DNA of 45,872 bases, taken from assembly GCA_023663735.1 (NCBI GenBank), contig JAMPGV010000014.1, forward strand, positions 1 through 45,872. The letters are read 5' to 3'. Below the pieces are notes generated by a model. The model did not search any database. It was not told the origin of the DNA and saw nothing but the letters and a program-made list of their open reading frames with translations. Shown in pieces: positions 35,161-42,656 of the stretch. The translations under genes and the position numbers were made by a program. Positions within the stretch are counted from its first letter, which is position 1. Each line of letters begins with the position of its first letter. Source of the DNA: Muribaculum sp. (lineage in GTDB: Bacteria; Bacillota; Clostridia; Lachnospirales; Lachnospiraceae).

Positions 35161-35916
35161 ATGAAGTGTTATCTGCTCTCGGTGGAGGAATTTGAGCAGG
35201 CTGTCGAGGCGGAGCGGCTCCGCGCGTCGGCGCTGGAGCGGCTGGACGCGCACCGTCTGGAGAAGGTCAGGCGGAGCCGGACGGGGACGGCGAGGAATCT
35301 TGCGCTGGGAGCGGGACTTGTGCTGCAGCTTGCGGTGCAGGAGGGGATGCGGCAGGAGCGGACGTCGGCTTGCGAAGTATCCCAATCCGCCAGAGGGTTC
35401 AAGGCTCCGGACGGCGCGGCCATACGGACGGCAAAGCTTCCGATCCTCACGGTGTCGGAGGCGCTGGAGCGGCTGGCCGGTCCCGTGCAGATTGCATACC
35501 GCTGCGGCGCGCAGGGGAAACCGGATTTTGCACAAGAAGATTGGCATTTTAATCTGTCTCATTCGGGGCGTTATGTCTGCTGTGTGCTGGATCGGGCGGA
35601 AGTGGGTGTGGATCTGCAGCAGATGCGGCCGTTTGCGGGCAGGAATCCCGGGGAGCGCTTTTTTGCGCCGAGGGAGCGGGAGCTGCTGGCCGCCTGTGAA
35701 GACGTGGCGGAGCGGGAGCTGCTCTTTTACCGGCTCTGGGTCAGGAAAGAGTCCTATGCCAAGCTCACGGGAGAAGGGATTGCGGCGGCGGTGGCGCGGG
35801 ATGTGGCGGAACTGGAACGGGATGTGGTCTGGCAGACCTATGATCTGCCAGAAGGGTACTGTATGGCGGTATGCCGATATCGAAAGGCGGAGCGGTGCGT
35901 GCCGCCGGAACAGTGA
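35161..35916 (+). CDS. Sfp-type 4'-phosphopantetheinyl transferase
   Basis: A 251-residue enzyme that would transfer phosphopantetheine from CoA to a carrier protein. Motifs present: HFNLSHSGRYV (about residues 129-139), the magnesium-binding VGVDLQQ (about 150) and WVRKESYAKLTGEG (about 195), the three hallmarks of Sfp/AcpT proteins. The N-terminal 60 residues form the usual first half of the pseudo-dimer. No carrier protein, NRPS or PKS gene is visible here; the neighbours are two exporter half-transporters. It may serve secondary metabolism elsewhere or fatty-acid ACP. The start at 35161 has GAGGTTG upstream, 49 nt after aspS. Confidence 0.88.
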   Translation: MKCYLLSVEEFEQAVEAERLRASALERLDAHRLEKVRRSRTGTARNLALGAGLVLQLAVQEGMRQERTSACEVSQSARGFKAPDGAAIRTAKLPILTVSEALERLAGPVQIAYRCGAQGKPDFAQEDWHFNLSHSGRYVCCVLDRAEVGVDLQQMRPFAGRNPGERFFAPRERELLAACEDVAERELLFYRLWVRKESYAKLTGEGIAAAVARDVAELERDVVWQTYDLPEGYCMAVCRYRKAERCVPPEQ

Positions 35917-35933
35917 GAACGGGGAAGCATCAT

Positions 35934-37703
35934 ATGTCCGGAATGAAGAAATTGTTGGTATATTTAAAAGACTATCGAAAAGAGTCCGTGCTGGCGCCGC
36001 TCTTTAAGCTCTTAGAGGCGTTCTTTGAACTGCTGGTTCCGCTGGTGATGGCGGGGATCATCGACAGGGGAATCGGGGAGACCGGAAGCGGGGACAGCGG
36101 CTATATTATCAAGATGGGACTCTGTCTGTTTGCGCTTGCGCTGGTGGGGCTTGCGGCTTCCGTCACGGCGCAGTTTTTTGCGGCCAAGGCGGCGGTGGGA
36201 TTTGCGGCCAGACTTAGGCAGGCGCTGTTTCGGTTTATGCAGGATCTGGAGTTTGCGGATATCGACCTGCTGGGTACTTCCACCATGATCACGCGGATGA
36301 CCAGCGACGTCAATCAGGTGCAGAACGGGGTGAATATGGTGCTGCGCCTGTTTCTGCGTTCGCCTATCATCGTCTTCGGGGCGATGATCATGGCGTTTAC
36401 CATCGATGTAAAATGCGCCTTGGTGTTCGTGGTGGCGATTCCGCTGCTGGCAGTGGTCGTCATGGGGATTACTTTTTTTACGATTCCTTTATACAAAAAA
36501 GTACAGGCGGGACTGGATAGGGTGCTTTCTACCACCAGAGAAAATCTGACCGGTGTGCGCATCATCCGCGCCTTCCACAGGGAGGAGCAGGAGGAGGCGC
36601 AGTTTCATGAGGAGAATACCGCGCTGCTGCGTCTGCAGCAGTATGTGGGGCGGATCAGCGCCTGTATGAACCCCGTGACCTATGTGATCGTAAACGGCGC
36701 GGTCATCGTGCTGATTTACACCGGCGCGGTGCAGGTGGATCTGGGCAATTTGAGCCGCGGCGAGGTAGTGGCGATCCTCAATTACATGTCGCAGATTCTG
36801 GTGGAACTGGTGAAGCTGGCCAACCTCATCATCACCATCACAAAGGCGCTGGCCTGTGCCGACCGCGTGGCGGCGGTGTTTGAAACGGGCCCCCGGGACG
36901 TGTATGCGCGGCCGCAGAGCGGGCGTTCGGCGGAGGCGGGCGGGGAGGTTCCCTATCTGGAATTCGACCACGTCTCCCTCACCTACCCGGGCGCGGGTGC
37001 GGAGACTTTAAAAGATATTCATTTTGCGGTTCGGCGGGGCGAGACGGTGGGCGTTATCGGCGGTACGGGTTCCGGCAAGTCTTCCCTTGTCAATCTGATT
37101 CCCGGGTTTTATCCTGTCACCGGGGGGAGCCTGCGGCTGGAAGGGCAGGAGATCGGTTCGATCCCCGTCGAACGCCTCCGCGCCCGGATCGGCGTGGTGC
37201 CTCAGAAAGCGGTTCTCTTTCAGGGGAGCGTCCGCAGCAATCTGCTGTGGGGCAGGCCGGACGCCGATGACGAGGAACTCTGGGACGCCCTCACGCTGGC
37301 GCAGGCCAGAGAGGTAGTGGAGCAGAAAGAGGGGAAGCTGGACGCACGGATTGCCCAGAACGGGCAGAATCTGTCCGGAGGACAGAGACAGCGCCTCACC
37401 ATTGCAAGGGCGCTTGTGAGGCGGCCTGAGATTCTGATTCTGGACGACAGCGCCTCGGCGCTCGACTATGCCACCGACGCCAAGCTCCGCAGCGCGCTGC
37501 GGAGTCTGGAGGGAGAAACCACGATCTTTATCGTCTCTCAGAGAGCTTCCTCCATCCGCCACGCGGATCGGATCGTCGTGCTGGACGACGGGGAGATGGC
37601 CGGTGTGGGAACCCATGAGGAACTGCTGGCACACTGTACGGTCTATCAGGAAATCTACTATTCCCAATATCCGGAGGAAAAGGGCAGAGCCGGAAATCCG
37701 TGA
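35934..37703 (+). CDS. Heterodimeric ABC exporter, half-transporter with degenerate ATPase site
   Basis: A 589-residue half-transporter: six transmembrane helices (residues about 15-310) followed by the nucleotide-binding domain. Walker A is GGTGSGKSS with Lys382, and the signature LSGGQ at 480 is canonical. Walker B ends LILDDSASALD, so the catalytic glutamate is Asp505, and the switch histidine is replaced by Gln536 (IVSQRAS). This is the pattern of the non-catalytic subunit in TM287/288- or BmrCD-type exporters. The next transporter gene has the complementary features. Substrates of this class include drugs, lipids and peptides; none can be chosen. I chose the ATG at 35934, with GGGGAAG 7 nt upstream; the longer frame overlaps the transferase gene. 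Confidence 0.92.
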   Translation: MSGMKKLLVYLKDYRKESVLAPLFKLLEAFFELLVPLVMAGIIDRGIGETGSGDSGYIIKMGLCLFALALVGLAASVTAQFFAAKAAVGFAARLRQALFRFMQDLEFADIDLLGTSTMITRMTSDVNQVQNGVNMVLRLFLRSPIIVFGAMIMAFTIDVKCALVFVVAIPLLAVVVMGITFFTIPLYKKVQAGLDRVLSTTRENLTGVRIIRAFHREEQEEAQFHEENTALLRLQQYVGRISACMNPVTYVIVNGAVIVLIYTGAVQVDLGNLSRGEVVAILNYMSQILVELVKLANLIITITKALACADRVAAVFETGPRDVYARPQSGRSAEAGGEVPYLEFDHVSLTYPGAGAETLKDIHFAVRRGETVGVIGGTGSGKSSLVNLIPGFYPVTGGSLRLEGQEIGSIPVERLRARIGVVPQKAVLFQGSVRSNLLWGRPDADDEELWDALTLAQAREVVEQKEGKLDARIAQNGQNLSGGQRQRLTIARALVRRPEILILDDSASALDYATDAKLRSALRSLEGETTIFIVSQRASSIRHADRIVVLDDGEMAGVGTHEELLAHCTVYQEIYYSQYPEEKGRAGNP

Positions 37704-37722
37704 AGCCGACGGAAATAACCCC

Positions 37723-37857
37723 AAATAACCGGGAAACAGTCGAATGACCGGGAAAGAATCAAATAACCGGGAAACAGTCGAATGACCGGGAAAGAATCAA
37801 ATAATCGGGAAACAGTCGAATGACCGGGAAAGAATCAAATAATCGGAAAACAGTCCA
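37723..37857. repeat. 38-bp tandem repeats between the two ABC genes
   Basis: Three full units of 38 bp (37723-37760, 37761-37798, 37799-37836) and a partial, more diverged fourth (37837-37857). Units one and two are identical; unit three differs at one position (AATAACC to AATAATC). Each unit is itself two related 19-bp halves beginning AATAACCGGGAAA and AATGACCGGGAAA. There are no unique spacers, so this is a minisatellite. It is noncoding in the frame of the next gene, where a stop lies at 37876. Confidence 0.85.
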
Positions 37858-37899
37858 AAACGATCAAAAATAATATGAAATAATAGGGAATCGCAGAAA

Positions 37900-39717
37900 A
37901 TGAACAGGAAAACCAATCGGAAAACGGATCCGCCAATCAATCGGGAGAGAAATCGCAAGAGGCCGGAAAAACAGGAAAAGTCCACCCAGACAGAGACTTT
38001 AAAGAAAGTCCTGTACTATATCCGCCGGTACTGGCCGGCGGTGGGCGCATCGCTGCTTCTGGCGGTCGTGGTGGTGGTGTTGACGCTCTCTATTCCCATT
38101 CTCACCGGAAATGCGGTCGATCTGCTGCTGGGAAAGGGTCTGGTGGATCTGGACGCAATTTTGACTATCGCGGTCAAAATCGGAGCCGCCATGATCGTTA
38201 CCGCCGCCGCCCAATGGGTGATGAACACCTGCAACAATTACATTACCTATCATGTGATCCGGGATATCAGGGAACACGCATTCCACAAATTGGAAATTCT
38301 TCCCCTGCAGTATCTGGACACCCATGCCTACGGGGATGTGGTGAGCCGTGTCATCGCCGATGTGGACACGTTTGCGGACGGGCTGCTCATGGGAGTCACC
38401 CAGTTGTTTACGGGGGTGTTGACCATCTTTGGCACGCTGGGCTTTATGATGTTCACGAATTTCCCGCTGACGCTGGTAGTGGTATGCATCACGCCGGTTT
38501 CTTTTCTGGTGGCTCGTTTTATCGCTACCAGAACCTACGATATGTTCAAAGAACAGTCCGAGATCCGGGGAGAGCAGACGGCGCTTGTGGAGGAGATGAT
38601 TGGGAATCTGAAAGTGGTCAAGACTTTTTCCAGAGAGGAGGCTGTGAAAGAGCAGTTCGACGAGACGAACGAGCGGCTGCAGAAGAGTTCGCTGCGGGCC
38701 ATCTTTTTTTCCTCCCTCACCAATCCGGCCACCCGGTTTGTCAACAGTCTGGTCTATGCGGGCGTGGGAGTGTTCGGCGCTCTGATTGCGCTGGGCGGCG
38801 GTATTACGGTGGGACAGCTGTCCTGTTTCCTCAGCTATGCCAATCAGTATACCAAGCCCTTTAACGAGATCTCCGGCGTGGTCGCCGAACTGCAGAACGC
38901 TCTCGCCTGTGCGGCGCGCATTTTTGCGTTGATCGAAGAGGAGCCGCAGACGCCGGAGGCGGCGGATGCGAAGACGCTTACGGATGTCCGGGGCGAAGTG
39001 GCTCTGCAGAACGTGTATTTTCAATATGTGCAGGACAAACCGCTGATCCGGGATTTTAACCTGCGGGTGCGTCCGGGGCAGCGTGTGGCCGTGGTGGGTC
39101 CGACGGGATGCGGCAAGACGACGGTGATCAATCTTCTCATGCGCTTCTATGACGTAAACGCGGGCTGTATCCAAGTGGACGGGACGGATATCCGTGATTA
39201 CACCAGAGGGAGCCTTCGGACGAACTACGGTATGGTGCTGCAGGAGACGTGGCTTAGGGCGGGAACGATCCGGGACAATATCCGGATGGGAAAACCGGAC
39301 GCCACAGCGGAGGAAGTGGAAGCGGCGGCGAAAGCGGCTCACGCCCACAGCTTTATCAAGCGGCTGCCCAAGGGATATGACACGGTCATCACGGAGGAGG
39401 GCGGAAGCCTTTCACAGGGGCAGAAACAGCTTTTGTGCATCGCGCGGGTGATGCTCTGTCTGCCGCCCATGCTCATATTGGACGAGGCCACCTCCTCCAT
39501 CGACACCAGAACGGAGCTGAAAATTCAGAATGCGTTTGCGAAGATGATGGAGGGGCGTACCAGTTTTATCGTGGCACACCGGTTGTCCACCATCAAGGAG
39601 GCGGATATCATTCTGGTGATGAAAGACGGCAATATCATCGAACAGGGGAATCATGAGGAACTGTTAAAACGGGAAGGATTTTATGCAAATCTATATAACA
39701 GCCAGTTTGCCGTCTGA
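37900..39717 (+). CDS. Heterodimeric ABC exporter, catalytic half-transporter
   Basis: A 605-residue half-transporter. Six transmembrane helices lie at about 40-330, then the nucleotide-binding domain: Walker A GPTGCGKTT with Lys406, the variant signature LSQGQ at 504-508, Walker B with catalytic Glu529 (LILDEATSS) and switch His560 (VAHRL). It complements the degenerate subunit upstream: this one supplies the working Walker B and histidine, and that one the intact LSGGQ. The first 35 residues are unusually rich in Asn, Arg and Lys (MNRKTNRKTDPP), and the DNA there resembles the decayed repeat array just upstream, so the N-terminus may have grown from repeats. The ribosome-binding site is weak (AGGG at 12 nt). 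Confidence 0.92.
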   Translation: MNRKTNRKTDPPINRERNRKRPEKQEKSTQTETLKKVLYYIRRYWPAVGASLLLAVVVVVLTLSIPILTGNAVDLLLGKGLVDLDAILTIAVKIGAAMIVTAAAQWVMNTCNNYITYHVIRDIREHAFHKLEILPLQYLDTHAYGDVVSRVIADVDTFADGLLMGVTQLFTGVLTIFGTLGFMMFTNFPLTLVVVCITPVSFLVARFIATRTYDMFKEQSEIRGEQTALVEEMIGNLKVVKTFSREEAVKEQFDETNERLQKSSLRAIFFSSLTNPATRFVNSLVYAGVGVFGALIALGGGITVGQLSCFLSYANQYTKPFNEISGVVAELQNALACAARIFALIEEEPQTPEAADAKTLTDVRGEVALQNVYFQYVQDKPLIRDFNLRVRPGQRVAVVGPTGCGKTTVINLLMRFYDVNAGCIQVDGTDIRDYTRGSLRTNYGMVLQETWLRAGTIRDNIRMGKPDATAEEVEAAAKAAHAHSFIKRLPKGYDTVITEEGGSLSQGQKQLLCIARVMLCLPPMLILDEATSSIDTRTELKIQNAFAKMMEGRTSFIVAHRLSTIKEADIILVMKDGNIIEQGNHEELLKREGFYANLYNSQFAV

Positions 39718-39851
39718 TGCGGAGAGACAAAAGTTTGGCCGGAGGGGTTTATAATTTACTTCTGTAATCCGATAAATATAGATAGATGCAGATAGAGTCC
39801 AATCGTTATAAATAAAAAAGCATCAGACTGCCATGACAAGGAGGGACGGGC

Positions 39852-40715
39852 ATGAAGATCAACCAGATGGACACACAACAGAATATCACAATGTATGTGG
39901 GCGCACAGTCTGTCGGCGCAAGCCCCATGGACGGGGAAGAGAGCAAGCAGGAGAACCGCAAGACCGTATTTGCGGGAAATTTGACGCAGGACATGACTTT
40001 GCAGGATCGGATCGAACAGAGAAAAGCACAGGCGAGAAAAGAGGCCATGAAGGTAGTGGGCGATGTGTTCGAGGCGGAGCGCAGCATCGACGAGGATTTG
40101 GAGAACCGCCGCACACATGTGCAGGAGCTTCTGGAGGAGAGGAAAGTCCTGAACGGGCAGAGAAGCGATCTGGAAGCGGAGAAAGAGGGATTGGAGAAAG
40201 CCTTGGAGGCCGGGGACGTCAGCGAGGAGACCTATGAGGAGATGCGTTCCGTGCTGACGGAGGCCGAGAAGGAGAGCAACCGCCAGCTGGCCGAGAACCG
40301 GGCGGAGTCGATGGCGGAGAATTCCGTCATAACGGGGACGCGGATGGAGCGTTTGAAGAAAGATCCCATGGTGAACGCCCAGAAAGAGGCCGAGGCGATC
40401 ATGGAGGCGGCCAGAGACGATATTCTGGGCATGGTGCAGGAGGCGGGCAAAGACCATATCGACGCGGAAGCCGAAGAGCGGGAAGAGCAGGCCGAGGAGA
40501 TCAAAGAAGAGAGAGAAGAACGGGAAGAACTCATCGAGAAACGGAAGGAGAAACGGGAGGAAGAGGAGGAACTTCTGGAACACCTGCCTATGCGGGAGAT
40601 GCTTGTGCTGGATCAGATGCAGACGGATGTGCAGCAGGAAGTACAGGACATTATCAACCGGATGAAGCTTGTGGCTGAGGACATCAAAGGCGCGGCGGTG
40701 GATACGAGTCTGTAG
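39852..40715 (+). CDS. Charged coiled-coil protein of unknown function
   Basis: A 287-residue soluble protein with no signal peptide. The first 45 residues are polar and probably disordered, and DRIEQRKAQARKEAMKVV begins a long helical part. Residues about 75-125 and 185-245 are strongly charged coiled coil; the second is almost pure Glu/Arg/Lys (KEEREEREELIEKRKEKREE). The last 40 residues form another helix. I do not recognise a named family, though I recall similar proteins in Lachnospiraceae. AAGGAGGGA precedes the start. A long hairpin that ends in a T-tract follows its stop, so it is probably a single-gene transcript from a promoter in the 134-nt gap upstream (TTTATAAT near 39750), which I could not define well. 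Confidence 0.65.
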   Translation: MKINQMDTQQNITMYVGAQSVGASPMDGEESKQENRKTVFAGNLTQDMTLQDRIEQRKAQARKEAMKVVGDVFEAERSIDEDLENRRTHVQELLEERKVLNGQRSDLEAEKEGLEKALEAGDVSEETYEEMRSVLTEAEKESNRQLAENRAESMAENSVITGTRMERLKKDPMVNAQKEAEAIMEAARDDILGMVQEAGKDHIDAEAEEREEQAEEIKEEREEREELIEKRKEKREEEEELLEHLPMREMLVLDQMQTDVQQEVQDIINRMKLVAEDIKGAAVDTSL

Positions 40716-40737
40716 CATCGGGGGGAACCTTTTTACG

Positions 40738-40802
40738 GCCTCCCACATATTCTGATAGAAACGGATCATGCGAGATCTATCAGGGCATGTGGGAGGCTTT
40801 TT
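40738..40802 (+). terminator. Terminator-like hairpin that contains the ribosome-binding site of the amidase
   Basis: GCCTCCCACAT (40738-40748) pairs perfectly with ATGTGGGAGGC (40787-40797). Inside, CTGATAG (40752-40758) pairs with CTATCAG (40777-40783), and a further GATC/GATC is possible. Five T residues follow (40798-40802), then the amidase ATG at 40803. The 3' arm contains GGGAGG (40791-40796), the only Shine-Dalgarno for that gene, 6 nt from the ATG. The structure thus could end the upstream transcript and also hide the ribosome-binding site. Confidence 0.8.
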
Positions 40803-41330
40803 ATGGCATTGGTGGTGCTGGACGCAGGACATGGAGGAACAAATCCCGGCGCGGTACACAACGGAAGACGGGAGAAGGACGACGCGCTTTCTCTGACATT
40901 GGCGGTGGGCAGGATTCTGGAGGCAAACGGGGTGGACGTATATTATACCCGCACCACGGACGTCTACGAATCTCCCTATCAGAAAGCGATGGAGGGCAAT
41001 GAGGTGGGGGCGGACTATTTTGTGTCCATCCACCGCAACGCCAGCCCCTATCCCAATCAATATACCGGAATCGAGTCGCTGGTCTACAACCGCTACAGCA
41101 GGGCGGCGCGGCTTGCCTATAACATCAATTCCCAGCTGGAACAGGCAGGATGGATCAATCAGGGAGTCAACGAAAGGCCCGATCTGGTGGTGTTGAACCG
41201 GACGTCCATGCCGGCGGTGCTGGTGGAGGTGGGATTCATCAATACAGACGCGGACAATGTGCTGTTTGACGAGCGGTTTCAGGAGACGGCGCAGGCGATT
41301 GCGGACGGCATTCTGCAGACGGTCGGGTAG
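40803..41330 (+). CDS. N-acetylmuramoyl-L-alanine amidase
   Basis: A 175-residue Amidase_3 domain and nothing else. Zinc ligands are His10 (LDAGHGG), Glu24 (REKDD) and His77 (SIHRNAS), and the catalytic glutamate is Glu142 (VLVEVGF). It would cut the bond between muramic acid and the stem peptide. It lacks a signal peptide and any wall-binding domain, so it acts after lysis, by non-classical export, or inside the mother cell; phage-type endolysins share this form, but no phage genes are near. Its ribosome-binding site lies within the hairpin that precedes it. The Na/Pi cotransporter-like gene starts 13 nt after its stop. Confidence 0.92.
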   Translation: MALVVLDAGHGGTNPGAVHNGRREKDDALSLTLAVGRILEANGVDVYYTRTTDVYESPYQKAMEGNEVGADYFVSIHRNASPYPNQYTGIESLVYNRYSRAARLAYNINSQLEQAGWINQGVNERPDLVVLNRTSMPAVLVEVGFINTDADNVLFDERFQETAQAIADGILQTVG

Positions 41331-41343
41331 AGGCGAAGTGGAT

Positions 41344-42357
41344 ATGCTGACGATGTTTGGGGGACTGGCGCTTTTTCTCTACGGAATGTATCTGCTGGAG
41401 GAAGGGCTTTCCCAGACGGCGGGAGGCCGTCTGGAACGGCTGCTGGGGAAAATGACCGACACTTCCTGGAAGGCGGCGCTCACGGGAGCGGGTGTGACGG
41501 CTCTTCTGCAATCCTCCTCCGCGGCCACGGTGATGGTGGTCGGGCTGGTGGATTCCGGGATGCTCGGGCTTTCTCAGGCGGCGGGGATTATCATAGGAGC
41601 CAATATCGGCACGACTGTTACCGCATGGATTTTGAGTCTGGCGGGGCTTGAGGGGAACGGTGTGCTTTTGTCCCTGCTGCAGCCCTCCGGCCTGTCCGCC
41701 CTGACGGCGGTGGCGGGCGTATGGCTCCTGTGGCATACAAAAGAAAAGGATGCCCGGGGAATGGGCGCAAAGGCAAAACGGCAGAGGAGCCGGGCGCCTG
41801 TGCTGATCGGCTTTTCCCAGCTGCTGTTCGGGATGGATACCATGACCAAGGCGGTGAAGCCGCTTGCGTCCATGCCGGGATTTGCGTCCCTGTTCACGGC
41901 CTTCGCCCATCCGCTCTGGGGTCTTCTGGCGGGGGGGATTGTGACGGCTCTGCTGCAGTCTTCCTCGGCTTCCGTGGGGATTTTGCAGGCTTTGTGTGCC
42001 ACGGGAACGATCAGCTATGGAACCGCCATACCGATCATCATGGGGCAGAATATCGGAACCTGCGCCACCGCCCTGCTCTCCGCCGCGGGGGCGGGGAAAA
42101 ATGCGAAGCGGGCGGCGCTCCTCCATCTTTATTTTAACGGAATCGGAAGCGCGCTGTTTCTGGCCGGATTCTATGCGCTTCATGCGGTGCGGCCATTCGA
42201 GTTCCTGAACCGGGCGGCGGACGGTGTGGGGATCGCAGCCATACATAGCGGCTTTAATCTTGCCGCCGCCGCATTGCTGCTTCCATGCTCCGGGCAGCTG
42301 GTGAGACTGGCCTGTCTTTCCGTGGGGTCTATTGACAAAGCGGAAGTTGTGAGATAG
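41344..42357 (+). CDS. Na/Pi-cotransporter family membrane protein
   Basis: A 337-residue protein with about eight hydrophobic segments. It carries the inverted duplicated core of the NptA/PNaS family: LLQSSSAATVMVVGL at about residue 55 and LLQSSSASVGIL at about 207, each followed by a GxNIGT motif (IIGANIGTTVTAW, MGQNIGTCATAL). It lacks the C-terminal PhoU-like domain found in longer homologues (about 540 residues). It probably moves phosphate with sodium across the membrane. I chose the ATG at 41344; a GTG at 41338 in frame is an alternative. It may depend on translation of the amidase gene just upstream. Confidence 0.88.
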   Translation: MLTMFGGLALFLYGMYLLEEGLSQTAGGRLERLLGKMTDTSWKAALTGAGVTALLQSSSAATVMVVGLVDSGMLGLSQAAGIIIGANIGTTVTAWILSLAGLEGNGVLLSLLQPSGLSALTAVAGVWLLWHTKEKDARGMGAKAKRQRSRAPVLIGFSQLLFGMDTMTKAVKPLASMPGFASLFTAFAHPLWGLLAGGIVTALLQSSSASVGILQALCATGTISYGTAIPIIMGQNIGTCATALLSAAGAGKNAKRAALLHLYFNGIGSALFLAGFYALHAVRPFEFLNRAADGVGIAAIHSGFNLAAAALLLPCSGQLVRLACLSVGSIDKAEVVR

Positions 42358-42448
42358 CATAGAAGTGAAATCGGGATGCCGTTAGGGCGGCGCGGAGACA
42401 GACGAGGAAGGTGCTGATGTATTCATGCACATTCAATACATTTAGACG

Positions 42449-42473
42449 TTTGCGAAACACTACGTTTCGTAAA
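42449..42473. repeat. Inverted repeat in noncoding region
   Basis: TTTGCGAAAC (42449-42458) and GTTTCGTAAA (42464-42473) pair over 10 bp with one G-T wobble around a 5-nt loop. It is the first of several inverted repeats in the 299-nt stretch 42358-42656, which holds no gene I can support. Confidence 0.6.
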
Positions 42474-42528
42474 GGGTCATTGTGCAAATTGTATACTCCA
42501 ACGCAGACGCGCTTTCGCTCCAACCTCA

Positions 42529-42595
42529 CCGCAACGGTACATAAGACGCTAAAGTACAGCGTCAATCGTAACGAAGTTACGTTGTGTACCGGCGG
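42529..42595. other. Cloverleaf-like noncoding element
   Basis: An outer stem, CGGTACA (42535-42541) with TGTACCG (42585-42591), extends by CCGC/GCGG (42529-42532 with 42592-42595) across a 2-nt bulge. It encloses two hairpins, GACGCT/AGCGTC (42545-42563) and CGTAAC/GTTACG (42567-42581). The whole fold is compact and made of perfect short stems, in a stretch with little coding character. It may be a structured RNA, a leader for the glycosyltransferase gene, or a palindromic mobile repeat. Confidence 0.55.
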
Positions 42596-42656
42596 TTCGC
42601 TAGGGTCTGCTTATGAATAACGAATTTTTCACAGGATGCGGAAAGGCACGGTTATT

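Noticed and set aside
37723-37857. Tandem array considered as a CRISPR
   Set aside because: Units follow one another directly with no unique spacers, the halves of each unit are related, and no cas genes are near.
40803-41330. Amidase as part of a prophage lysis module
   Set aside because: No holin, tail or other phage genes flank it; its neighbours are ordinary chromosomal genes.
42411-42620. Open frame of 69 codons in the noncoding stretch
   Set aside because: It has no ribosome-binding site, a basic low-complexity composition, and runs through the palindromic stems, so the DNA structure explains the sequence better.
42358-42656. Integron attC site or attachment site
   Set aside because: The paired outer arms do not fit the RYYYAAC/GTTRRRY core pair, and no integrase gene is in the window.
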